The notes under the pieces were generated by a model. The model made no database searches. It saw only the letters and a list, made by a program, of their open reading frames with translations, and was not told where the DNA came from. Made by a program: the position numbers and the translations under genes. Of a DNA stretch of 46,972 bases, positions 28,906-36,972 are shown piece after piece (within the stretch, counting starts at the first letter, position 1; every line of letters begins with the position of its first letter). This DNA is from Gemmatimonadota bacterium (GTDB lineage Bacteria > Gemmatimonadota > Gemmatimonadetes > Longimicrobiales > Gaopeijiaceae). The DNA lies in assembly GCA_022564055.1 (NCBI GenBank), contig JADFMD010000015.1:1-46972 (forward strand). The letters are read 5' to 3'.

Positions 28906-30189
28906 CTACGGGACGTCCTGACGCTCGATGCGGGCGCCCAACGCCTTCAGGCGCTCGTCAATCTTCTCGTAACCCCGTTCGATCTGGGTGACATTTTGGA
29001 TACGGCTGGTCCCCCGGGCCCCCAAGGCGGCGATCAACATCGCCATTCCCGCGCGGATGTCCGGGCTCTCGAGCACCGTACCCTGAAGCTGCGAGGGCCC
29101 GACCACAACCGCCCTATGGGGATCACAGAGGATGATCCGTGCCCCCATCCCAACCAACTTGTCCGTGAAAAACATTCGGGATTCGAACATTTTTTCGTGA
29201 ACCAGGATCGTGCCCGTACACTGCGTGGCGGTTACGACCGCAATGGACGTCAAGTCCGCGGGAAAAGCGGGCCAGGGTCCGTCATCGATCTTGGGCACGG
29301 CCCCGAACGCATCGGTGGCCACCTGGCATGTACGATCCCCATGAACCGTGAGGGTGTCCCCGTCGACACTTACCTCGACACCGAGCTTCGCGAAGCCCAG
29401 TAGCGTCGAGTCGAGGTGCTCGACGGGGGCGCCTTCCACCACGATCTCGCTCCCCGTAACCGCCGCGAGGCCCACGAAGGACCCGGCTTCGATGTGGTCA
29501 GAACCCACCGCAAAGGTGGCGCCTCCCAGCTCGGGCACCCCCTTGATACGAAGCTGGTTAGTACCGATTCCTTCGATGCGGGCACCCATCGCAATGAGGA
29601 GGCGGCAAAGGTCTTGGACATGAGGCTCCGAGGCGGCGTTTCGGATCAAGGATTCTCCCTTGGCGAGGACCGCCGCCATGAGGGCGTTCTCGGTGGCCGT
29701 AACCGAGGGCTCATCCAGGAAGAACTCCGCACCTCTGAGGTCCGCCGCCTCGATCTCAAGACCGGCGGCCAACCGAACCGTCGCTCCGAGCGCCTCGAAC
29801 GCCAGGAAATGGGTATCCAATCGTCGACGCCCGATGACGTCGCCTCCGGGAGGGGCAAGCTCCACCTTTCCGAAGCGGGCGAGGAGCGGACCCGCCAAAA
29901 GGAGCGAGGCCCGAATTCGTTCCGTCAGCTCCCGGTCCACGCTCCCAGAAGAGACCGAAGAGGCATCGACGGTTACGGTGTTTTCTTCAACCCAGCGAAC
30001 CTCGGCACCGAGAGAGGTGACGATTTCCAGGAGGGTCTCGACATCGCCTATCCTAGGGATGTTCTGGAGCGTGACCGGCTCCGACGCCATGACGGTTGCC
30101 GCAATGGCGGGAAGAGCAGCGTTCTTGTTTCCCGCGGGCCTGATCCTCCCGCTCAACGAGTGACCGCCTTCTACGATGTAACTGGGCAT
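28906..30189 (-). CDS. murA: UDP-N-acetylglucosamine 1-carboxyvinyltransferase (MurA) with Asp at the catalytic Cys position
   Basis: RPAGNKNAALPAIAATVMA, FGKVELAPPGGDVIGRRRLDTHFLAFEALGA, DDGPWPAFPADLTSIAVV, FTDKLVGMGARI. Confidence 0.94.
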   Translation of the reverse strand: MPSYIVEGGHSLSGRIRPAGNKNAALPAIAATVMASEPVTLQNIPRIGDVETLLEIVTSLGAEVRWVEENTVTVDASSVSSGSVDRELTERIRASLLLAGPLLARFGKVELAPPGGDVIGRRRLDTHFLAFEALGATVRLAAGLEIEAADLRGAEFFLDEPSVTATENALMAAVLAKGESLIRNAASEPHVQDLCRLLIAMGARIEGIGTNQLRIKGVPELGGATFAVGSDHIEAGSFVGLAAVTGSEIVVEGAPVEHLDSTLLGFAKLGVEVSVDGDTLTVHGDRTCQVATDAFGAVPKIDDGPWPAFPADLTSIAVVTATQCTGTILVHEKMFESRMFFTDKLVGMGARIILCDPHRAVVVGPSQLQGTVLESPDIRAGMAMLIAALGARGTSRIQNVTQIERGYEKIDERLKALGARIERQDVP

Positions 30190-30331
30190 AACCTCCTTAC
30201 CGTGTCGCGAGCCCTACCGTCGTTGCGTCGTGCCACCTCAGTCTCATGGCCATAGCGCCGCCGACGGACGCCAACATATTCACCTGTACCCAAGCACAGC
30301 AACAATCGAGCCTGGGCCATAGGCGCCGTCT

Positions 30332-30361
30332 TGACACCGGGTGCGAGCCCTGCCTAGTCTG
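30332..30361 (+). promoter_or_regulatory. Candidate sigma70-type promoter TTGACA-N18-TAGTCT upstream of the PII-like gene
   Basis: Sequence cttgacaccgggtgcgagccctgcctagtctgg; weak -10. Confidence 0.35.
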
Positions 30362-30585
30362 GTAGCGTGTCGACCCACTCACGGTGGTGCACACGTAATA
30401 ATTACCGTAAATGGATATATAACATTCTCTTGGACGATTTACTTAAAGTTATTTATGGGACTTGTGGATTCAACTCGGACCCTTGGGGGGAGGCGAGTCA
30501 GGTGATGATTCACGCGCTATTTGAGCGAGGTCCCCTCGAGGCCAAGCCATAGGTCACGGACGGACAGCCATTGACTCCCGGACCC

Positions 30586-30939
30586 ATGCACCTCCTGATC
30601 GCCGTTCTCAACGCCCCAGATAAGCTGGACGTGATCCTGGCGGGCTTCGTCGAGTTGGGGGTGCGAGGGGCTACCGTGATCCACTCGGAGGGGATGGGCC
30701 GGGTACTCTCACACAACATCCCGATTTTCGCAGGCCTTCAGACGCTCATCAATCGATCTGGACCCGAAAACCGGACCATCCTAACCGTGATCGATGCCGA
30801 TCTCATCGAACCGGTCATCTCCCTGATACAGGAGTCATGCGGGGACCTGGAGAAGCCGGCGACAGGGATCATCTTCACGCTCCCCGTCGACAGAGTCGTC
30901 GGCCTGGCCACCCAGGACTTGGGCGACACGCTGGAGTAG
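30586..30939 (+). CDS. PII-like (GlnB-fold) signalling protein
   Basis: MHLLIAVLNAPDKLDVILAGFVELGVRGATVIHSEGMGRVL...RTILTVIDADLIEPVISLIQESCGDLEKPATGIIFTLPVDRVVGLA: PII-like beta-alpha-beta repeats with shortened T-loop region; 7-nt gap to the antiporter gene. Confidence 0.75.
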   Translation: MHLLIAVLNAPDKLDVILAGFVELGVRGATVIHSEGMGRVLSHNIPIFAGLQTLINRSGPENRTILTVIDADLIEPVISLIQESCGDLEKPATGIIFTLPVDRVVGLATQDLGDTLE

Positions 30940-30946
30940 CGAAGCT

Positions 30947-32293
30947 GTGGATCCCCTGCTTGCAACCTTCATCCTGATCTCCGTGGCTCTCGTGGGGGCC
31001 CGGGTTTCCTTTTCTACCGCCAACATCGCCCCAGGCCCCAGGCTTCTTTTCCGGACCGGCACCCACTTCATCGTGATCGGATTCGTGCTTGGCCCCTCGG
31101 TACTGGGCCTGGTCACACGGGAGGCGCTCGAACACCTCTTCCCGTTGTTCGCGCTAGGATTCGGGTGGGTCGGATTCCTCTTTGGCATGCAGCTCGAGAA
31201 AGAAACGGTTCGGGCTTTCGCGGCCCATCTCTACCGTTTCGCCGCCGGCCAAGCCCTCCTCGCCTTCGCCTTCATGACAACCGTAGGACTCGTTGGCTTG
31301 TGGGTGTTCGGGCACCTCGGTCGAGTGGAGGCCCTCCTGGTGCTACTGGCCGCGGCTACGGCGTGCACGTCCGCACCGGCCGGGATCGCCATGGTTTCCT
31401 CAAATTTTCTGGTGCGCGGGCCGGTCAGGGATATGCTCTTCTTCGCCGCATCGGTCGATGGCATCGTGGGGATTATCCTCCTCCAGCTGATCTACGCGGG
31501 CTTTCATCCGTCTGACGCGTTGGGTCCCCTGGGAGAGCTCCCGGCGTTCGCCTGGACCGTGATGGCCCTCTCGGTCGGGGTCTTGTGCGGAATTATCTTC
31601 GTATGGTTGTCCCGTGGGCGCACGGCAAACGAGGAGTTGGTTCTCTTTCTCATGGGGATCACTGCGTTCGCCGCCGGTGCCGCGCTCCAGCTCCAGCTTT
31701 CGCCCCTTTTCGTGTCCGTCGTCATGGGGGCGGTCGTGGCCAACCTCGTTCCCGATTCCCAACGCGTTTTTCGGGTGATGGCCCAGTGGGAGAAGCCCGC
31801 ATACGTGATCCTACTGATCCTCGCCGGGGCCCTGGTTCGATTTTCCACCCCCTGGATAATTCCGCTCGCATTGCTGTATGCCATTCTTCGGGGCGGCGCG
31901 AAGGTCGCGGCAGCAAACACCATGATGCGCATCGAGACCATGCGCTTCCCCGTCCCAAGGTTTCTCGGTCTGGGCCTCATCCCGCAGGGCGGCATCGCCC
32001 TGGTCATGGCGCTGTCGGCTCTCCTGACCTTTTACGGACTCCGAATAGGGGGAGTCGACGTGAGTCAGGGACTGTTCAGTGTGGTGGTCCTCGGGGTCGT
32101 GCTATCGGAGTTGGTGGGCCCGATGCTCACAACGAAAACGCTCCGCCAAGCGGGTGAAATCTCTTCCGAAGTGGAGCGGGCGCTCGCTCGCGGCGACGAT
32201 GACCGCGCGAGGGCCGAGGCGGCGCGTCACACGCACGAAATTGAGGATGACGCGGCCAATGTTGACGAGAGTACTAGAACATCAGAGCCATGA
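30947..32293 (+). CDS. Cation:proton antiporter (CPA family, about 11-13 TM, no RCK domain visible)
   Basis: Polytopic protein from GTG start: MDPLLATFILISVALVGARVSFSTANIAPGPRLLFRTGTHFIVIGFVLGPSVLGLV...; VAAANTMMRIETMRFPVPRFLGLGLIPQGGIALVMALSALL; charged soluble tail. Confidence 0.85.
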   Translation: MDPLLATFILISVALVGARVSFSTANIAPGPRLLFRTGTHFIVIGFVLGPSVLGLVTREALEHLFPLFALGFGWVGFLFGMQLEKETVRAFAAHLYRFAAGQALLAFAFMTTVGLVGLWVFGHLGRVEALLVLLAAATACTSAPAGIAMVSSNFLVRGPVRDMLFFAASVDGIVGIILLQLIYAGFHPSDALGPLGELPAFAWTVMALSVGVLCGIIFVWLSRGRTANEELVLFLMGITAFAAGAALQLQLSPLFVSVVMGAVVANLVPDSQRVFRVMAQWEKPAYVILLILAGALVRFSTPWIIPLALLYAILRGGAKVAAANTMMRIETMRFPVPRFLGLGLIPQGGIALVMALSALLTFYGLRIGGVDVSQGLFSVVVLGVVLSELVGPMLTTKTLRQAGEISSEVERALARGDDDRARAEAARHTHEIEDDAANVDESTRTSEP

Positions 32294-32309
32294 GCTTTTA
32301 CCTTTCGGC

Positions 32310-32891
32310 ATGAGGACTCGTTTGCTTTCTTTCTTGGTCTTGCCACTACCGCAAGCTGCGGCGGGCCCGACAGGGACGCCCATTCAGGTCGCGGCGGAGG
32401 TGTCGACCGTGGTGATCGCGGTGGTATCGGTGCTCCTCCTGGTGGTCGCCTTCGCCTTGGTCTTGCAGGTCAAGAAGCTTATCAGATCGCTCCAGGAACA
32501 CGTGAAGCCGGTAACGGATCGCGCACGTGTTGCGGCCGAGAACGTGGAGTTCATCACCGCCGTGGTACGGCAGGACGTGCAGAAGGTGCGATCGTCGGTT
32601 TCCGGCTTGTCCAACCGCCTCAAGGAGGCCTCCGACCGAATGGAGGAGCGTGTGGAGGAGTTCAACGCACTCATGGACGTGGTCCAAGATGAGGCGGAGT
32701 CGGTTCTGCTCGACACGGCTGCCGTGGTACGTGGCGTCCGGGCGGGAGCCCAGACGATGGGCCAGCGGGTGGTCGGTGCCACACCCGAAGGAGACGGGAA
32801 GGAGTCGACGCCCCCAGAGGGTGAGGTCGATCCCGAGGGCGAAGATGAGGTGGATGAGGCGATGGCCCGGGAAGCCCCCGAAGGAGCGTGA
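32310..32891 (+). CDS. DUF948-like membrane-anchored protein
   Basis: MRTRLLSFLVLPLPQ...VSTVVIAVVSVLLLVVAFALVLQVKKLIRSLQEHVKPVTDRARVAAENVEFITAVVRQDVQKVRSSV: one TM then amphipathic helices. Confidence 0.75.
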   Translation: MRTRLLSFLVLPLPQAAAGPTGTPIQVAAEVSTVVIAVVSVLLLVVAFALVLQVKKLIRSLQEHVKPVTDRARVAAENVEFITAVVRQDVQKVRSSVSGLSNRLKEASDRMEERVEEFNALMDVVQDEAESVLLDTAAVVRGVRAGAQTMGQRVVGATPEGDGKESTPPEGEVDPEGEDEVDEAMAREAPEGA

Positions 32892-32922
32892 AGGCGACCG
32901 CCGCTCTCGGCCTAGCGCTAGG

Positions 32923-33840
32923 TTGGATTCTCCTACAGCCGGAGCCGCGCTTTGGGCGTGGGGTCCGGGGACGCATATCGCTCTTGGCGAGGGTGTTCTG
33001 GCTTCGCTCTACCTGCTTCCTCCGGCTGTCCGTGCGATCATCGGGTCCCATCCGCTTCATTTCCTCTACGGCTCGATCGCCGCGGACATCTCCTTCGCCA
33101 AAAAGTATGTGCCGGAAGGGAGGCATTGCCATCACTGGCACGTGGGCGAGGAAATTCTGGCCGCCGCGGAGAGTCCGAGATTGAGCGCGGTCGGGTACGG
33201 ATACCTAGCGCACCTGGCCGCCGACACCGTCGCTCACAACCTCTTCGTGCCACGGCAACTCTTGATTACCAGCACGACCCAGGCGATTGGCCATACGTAT
33301 TGGGAACACCGCATGGATATTCATATCGGTGAGGATTACCTGGCAAAGGCCAGGCATCTCGTGATAGAGAACGATCACTCCGAGGCGGACGCACTTTTCG
33401 ACCACGTACTGAGCAACACGATCTTCACCTTCCGAATGAATCAGCGGATTTTCCGGGGGATGATTCAGTTCAGCGACAACGACCGTTGGAGACAGGTCTT
33501 TGACCAAGTGCTCCGAAGATCTCGCTTCGATCTGCCTTCCCCGGTCGTGTCGGTCTACCACGCTCTCTCGTTCGAGTACGTCGTCGCCTACCTGGTAGGG
33601 GGCGCCAAGTCACAGCCGGCCCATCTCGACCCGATCGGAGAGTTGAACCTGAAGATGGCGAAGAAAGTGCGGCGTCTCGCCCTTGCTCGAGGCGGTGCGG
33701 AGGACCCGGCTCAGCTTCATGCGAGCGCCGACGAATTTTTCCCCCTGCCTGGGGACGACCTCGTCTTCTGGCCTCGCCGGAATAAGGCCAATGGCTTCAA
33801 TTATCCAAGCGGTTCCGAAGCAACGCCGACAGTGCCTTAG
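32923..33840 (+). CDS. Zinc-dependent phospholipase C-like protein (start uncertain)
   Basis: AWGPGTHIALGEGVLA...HFLYGSIAADISFAKKYVPEGRHCHHWHVGEEIL...YGYLAHLAADTVAHNLFVPRQLL...YWEHRMDIH: His/Asp-rich PLC-like zinc ligands. In-frame TTG at 32923; a GTG with a signal-peptide-like start at 32888 is in another frame (see findings). Confidence 0.75.
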   Translation: MDSPTAGAALWAWGPGTHIALGEGVLASLYLLPPAVRAIIGSHPLHFLYGSIAADISFAKKYVPEGRHCHHWHVGEEILAAAESPRLSAVGYGYLAHLAADTVAHNLFVPRQLLITSTTQAIGHTYWEHRMDIHIGEDYLAKARHLVIENDHSEADALFDHVLSNTIFTFRMNQRIFRGMIQFSDNDRWRQVFDQVLRRSRFDLPSPVVSVYHALSFEYVVAYLVGGAKSQPAHLDPIGELNLKMAKKVRRLALARGGAEDPAQLHASADEFFPLPGDDLVFWPRRNKANGFNYPSGSEATPTVP

Positions 33841-35227
33841 GATCGGCACGACCCCGCGATTTCTGCATGGTTTGGCCGACAAAATAGCCGATGAGACGAG
33901 TTTCTCCGGATCGATACCGCTCGACTTCTTCGGAATTTTCCTCGATGACGGCCTCCACCCAGGCGTTGAGCTCATCGGAGTCCTGGACCTGCGACAGCCC
34001 CTCCGTTTCGATGATCTGGCGCGCCGTCTTTCCAGAGTCGGCCATCTGACCGAGCACGGTCCGACCCATCGTGCCGGAGACCGTCCCGTCGTCCACAAGC
34101 CCCATCAGATCGGCCAAGGCCCGGGGAGGTATCCCCAGATCCTCGACCGACCTCTGCACACGATTGGCCTCCTTCAGGAGGGGGCCCTTGATCCAATTGG
34201 CCGCGGGTTTGGCTTCGCCTACAATCGCCACGAGCGCCTCGAAATAATCGGCCAGGGAACGCGAAGCGATGAGGACCTCTACGTCGCGGCCGTCTAGCCG
34301 GTGTTCCTCCATGAGCCGCGTGCGCCGGCGGGCCGGGAGCTCAGGAAGCTCGGCCTCCAACCCGCGGATCCGCTCGGGCTGGAGTCGGAGAGGTGGCAGA
34401 TCGGGGTCTGGAAAATAGCGATAGTCGTGGCTCTCCTCCTTGGACCGCATCGAGCGGAGAGTGCCGTCCCGTTCGTCCCAAAGCAGTGTCTCCTGGACCA
34501 CCTCCTCCCCGGCTTCGAGGATGGCCGTTTGGCGCCTGACTTCGACCACCACGGAGCGCTCCACGGCCGAAAAAGAGTTGAGGTTCTTGACCTCCGTCTT
34601 TACGCCGTACGCCTCGGCTCCCTCTGGCCGGAGCGAAACGTTTGCGTCTACTCGAAGACTGCCCTCTTCCATGTTGCAGTCGCTGACCCCCATGTATTCG
34701 AGCGTGCGTTTGAGCTCTTGGAGGAAGGCCCTCGCCTGAGCCGGCGTACGTAGGTCCGGCTCGGTCACGATCTCGATGAGTGGCACACCCGCCCGGTTGA
34801 GGTCCACCGCGGTGCCGTCGGGAACACGGTCATGAATGGACTTCCCCGCGTCCTCCTCCATATGAACGCGGCGGATTCGGATGCGGCGGGTCTCGGCGGC
34901 AGACCTTACCTCCAGGACCCCTTCGGTCGCGAGTGGCTCGGAGAACTGCGTGATCTGATACCCTTTGGGAAGGTCCGGATAGAAATAGCTCTTCCGGGCA
35001 AAAACGCTCACCTCGTGGACCTGGCAGTCCAGACCGAGCGCCGCAGTGATCGCGAGATCGACGGCCTCGCGATTGAGCACCGGGAGGGCCCCGGGAAGAC
35101 CCAGGCAGACCGGGCATACCTGGCTGTTGGGCGCGGCACCGAAGACCGTACCGTCGGAGCAGAAGAGCTTTTCCGCGGTACGCAGTTGTACGTGCACCTC
35201 CAGGCCAATCACCGTTTCCCAGCTCAT
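33797..35227 (-). CDS. gatB: Asp-tRNA(Asn)/Glu-tRNA(Gln) amidotransferase subunit B
   Basis: WETVIGLEVHVQL, CLGLPGALPVLN, KSYFYPDLPKGYQITQFSEPLA, NRAGVPLIEIVTEPDL. Confidence 0.97.
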   Translation of the reverse strand: MSWETVIGLEVHVQLRTAEKLFCSDGTVFGAAPNSQVCPVCLGLPGALPVLNREAVDLAITAALGLDCQVHEVSVFARKSYFYPDLPKGYQITQFSEPLATEGVLEVRSAAETRRIRIRRVHMEEDAGKSIHDRVPDGTAVDLNRAGVPLIEIVTEPDLRTPAQARAFLQELKRTLEYMGVSDCNMEEGSLRVDANVSLRPEGAEAYGVKTEVKNLNSFSAVERSVVVEVRRQTAILEAGEEVVQETLLWDERDGTLRSMRSKEESHDYRYFPDPDLPPLRLQPERIRGLEAELPELPARRRTRLMEEHRLDGRDVEVLIASRSLADYFEALVAIVGEAKPAANWIKGPLLKEANRVQRSVEDLGIPPRALADLMGLVDDGTVSGTMGRTVLGQMADSGKTARQIIETEGLSQVQDSDELNAWVEAVIEENSEEVERYRSGETRLIGYFVGQTMQKSRGRADPKALSALLRNRLDN

Positions 35228-36642
35228 GCGGCCTCCACGGCGCCCTCGAGGGCGAAGGCCGCACGAAAGAGCGTTTTCTCTCCCCACTTGGGCGCGATCA
35301 ACTGGCCACCCACGGGAAGTCCATCCGAGACACCCACCGGAACCGAGATCGCCGGCAACCCCGCGAGGTTGGCCGTAACCGTGAATACATCGGCCAGGTA
35401 CATCTGGAGTGGATCCTGGACCCGTTCGCCTAGAGGAAAAGCCACCGTGGGCGAGGTGGGGGTGAAAAGAACATCGACCCCGCCGCCGAACACCGCCTCG
35501 AAGTCCGCGGACACCAAGCCTCGTGCACGTTGGGCCCGCCCGTAGTATTGGTCGTGGTAGCCCGCCGTCAACGCGAAGGTGCCGAGCAGGATCCGACGTT
35601 TGACCTCCCGACCGAAGCCGGCCGTGCGGGTCCGCTCATACATCTCACCCAGATCTTTCCCGGAGCTATCCCGAGCGCCGTATCTCACGCCGTCGAAACG
35701 TGCCAAGTTGCTGGACGCCTCCGCGGTAGCGATGACGTAGTATGCCGACAGGGCGTACCGCGTGTTCGGGAGCGAGACCTCGCGGATTTGGGCGCCGCCC
35801 GCCGCCAGCATATCGAGTGCGGCCTGGCAGCTCGCCTTCACACCTGGCTCTAAGGCGTCACCGAAATACTCGGTGGGTACCCCCACGACCAGGCCCTCTG
35901 CGCCTGTGTCACGCTCCTCCGAAAAGTCCGGCACGGGCAGATCGACCGACGTCGAATCCCGCGGGTCGTGGCCGGCAACCACCTGGAGGAGTTCGGCCGC
36001 GTCCGCGACGGTGGCCCCGAATATTCCGACCTGATCCAGAGAGGACGCGAAGGCCACTAACCCGTACCGGCTCACCCGACCGTACGTGGGCTTGACCCCT
36101 ACCACGCCACAAAAAGAGGCCGGCTGGCGCACCGATCCTCCGGTGTCCGATCCGAGCGCCCCGGAAACGATGCCGGCCGCGACCGCCGCCGCCGATCCTC
36201 CGGAGCTTCCGCCCGGCACGCGGGTGGGATCACATGGATTACGCACCGGCCCGTACGCCGAGTTCTCCGTCGAGGACCCCATGGCAAACTCATCGAGGTT
36301 GGTCTTCCCGACGATGACGGCGCCCTCCTCCCGCAATCGCTTCACCACCGTCGCCTCGTACGGGGGACGATAACCCTCGAGGATCCTAGACCCGCAGGTG
36401 GTTGGAAAGCCCACCGTAGCCAAATTGTCCTTGATCGCGACAGGGACACCGGAGAGCCGTCCTCCATCGCTAGAAACCTTCAGCGCCAAGGCCTCGGATT
36501 CCGACAGGGCGGCAAGAAAGGCGTTGAGTCCCTGCGGTCCTCCGTTCTGTTCGCGGAGCCGGGCGACGGCCGCTCTCGCTGGCTCCGCCGCATCCACCCG
36601 CCCCTCCCGCACATCCTCGGCTATCGAGGCGATGCCGGTCAC
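35224..36642 (-). CDS. gatA: Asp-tRNA(Asn)/Glu-tRNA(Gln) amidotransferase subunit A
   Basis: Amidase signature VAIKDNLATVGFPTTCGSRIL, VPGGSSGGSAAAVAAGIVSGALGSDTGGSVRQPASFCGVVGVKPTYGRVSRYGL. Confidence 0.97.
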   Translation of the reverse strand: MTGIASIAEDVREGRVDAAEPARAAVARLREQNGGPQGLNAFLAALSESEALALKVSSDGGRLSGVPVAIKDNLATVGFPTTCGSRILEGYRPPYEATVVKRLREEGAVIVGKTNLDEFAMGSSTENSAYGPVRNPCDPTRVPGGSSGGSAAAVAAGIVSGALGSDTGGSVRQPASFCGVVGVKPTYGRVSRYGLVAFASSLDQVGIFGATVADAAELLQVVAGHDPRDSTSVDLPVPDFSEERDTGAEGLVVGVPTEYFGDALEPGVKASCQAALDMLAAGGAQIREVSLPNTRYALSAYYVIATAEASSNLARFDGVRYGARDSSGKDLGEMYERTRTAGFGREVKRRILLGTFALTAGYHDQYYGRAQRARGLVSADFEAVFGGGVDVLFTPTSPTVAFPLGERVQDPLQMYLADVFTVTANLAGLPAISVPVGVSDGLPVGGQLIAPKWGEKTLFRAAFALEGAVEAA

Positions 36643-36959
36643 GGAGAGCCTCCGGAATCGTCCGCCCCGCCAAGCGACGGCGGAGAGGGCACCACGAAGA
36701 ATCCATCCCTGAAGTCGGGAGCGGAATCGGTGGGCGGATGCGCCATCGCGTCGGGTGCCATCTGGCCGGCTTTTCGTTCCGGCGCCTCCGGCGGTCCCAA
36801 TTCGAATCGCTCCCCCTCGGGCACCTGTAGGGACGCAAGCGTATCTACATACTCGAGAATCTGGCTCAAGTCCTGGGAAAGGTCCTCGGACTCCGAGTCT
36901 GTGAGTCGGAGACGGGCCAGGGTCGCGATCTGGAGGATCTCTTCCCGGGTGATCGACAT
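36639..36959 (-). CDS. gatC: Asp-tRNA(Asn)/Glu-tRNA(Gln) amidotransferase subunit C
   Basis: MSITREEILQIATLARLRLTDSESEDLSQDLSQILEYVDTL; 4-nt overlap with gatA. Confidence 0.93.
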   Translation of the reverse strand: MSITREEILQIATLARLRLTDSESEDLSQDLSQILEYVDTLASLQVPEGERFELGPPEAPERKAGQMAPDAMAHPPTDSAPDFRDGFFVVPSPPSLGGADDSGGSP

Positions 36960-36972
36960 GATGGGCGTCCGG

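Noticed and set aside
30367-30552. 61-aa plus-strand ORF in the murA/PII spacer
   Set aside because: No good ribosome-binding site or homologous character; sits in an AT-rich, probably regulatory region.
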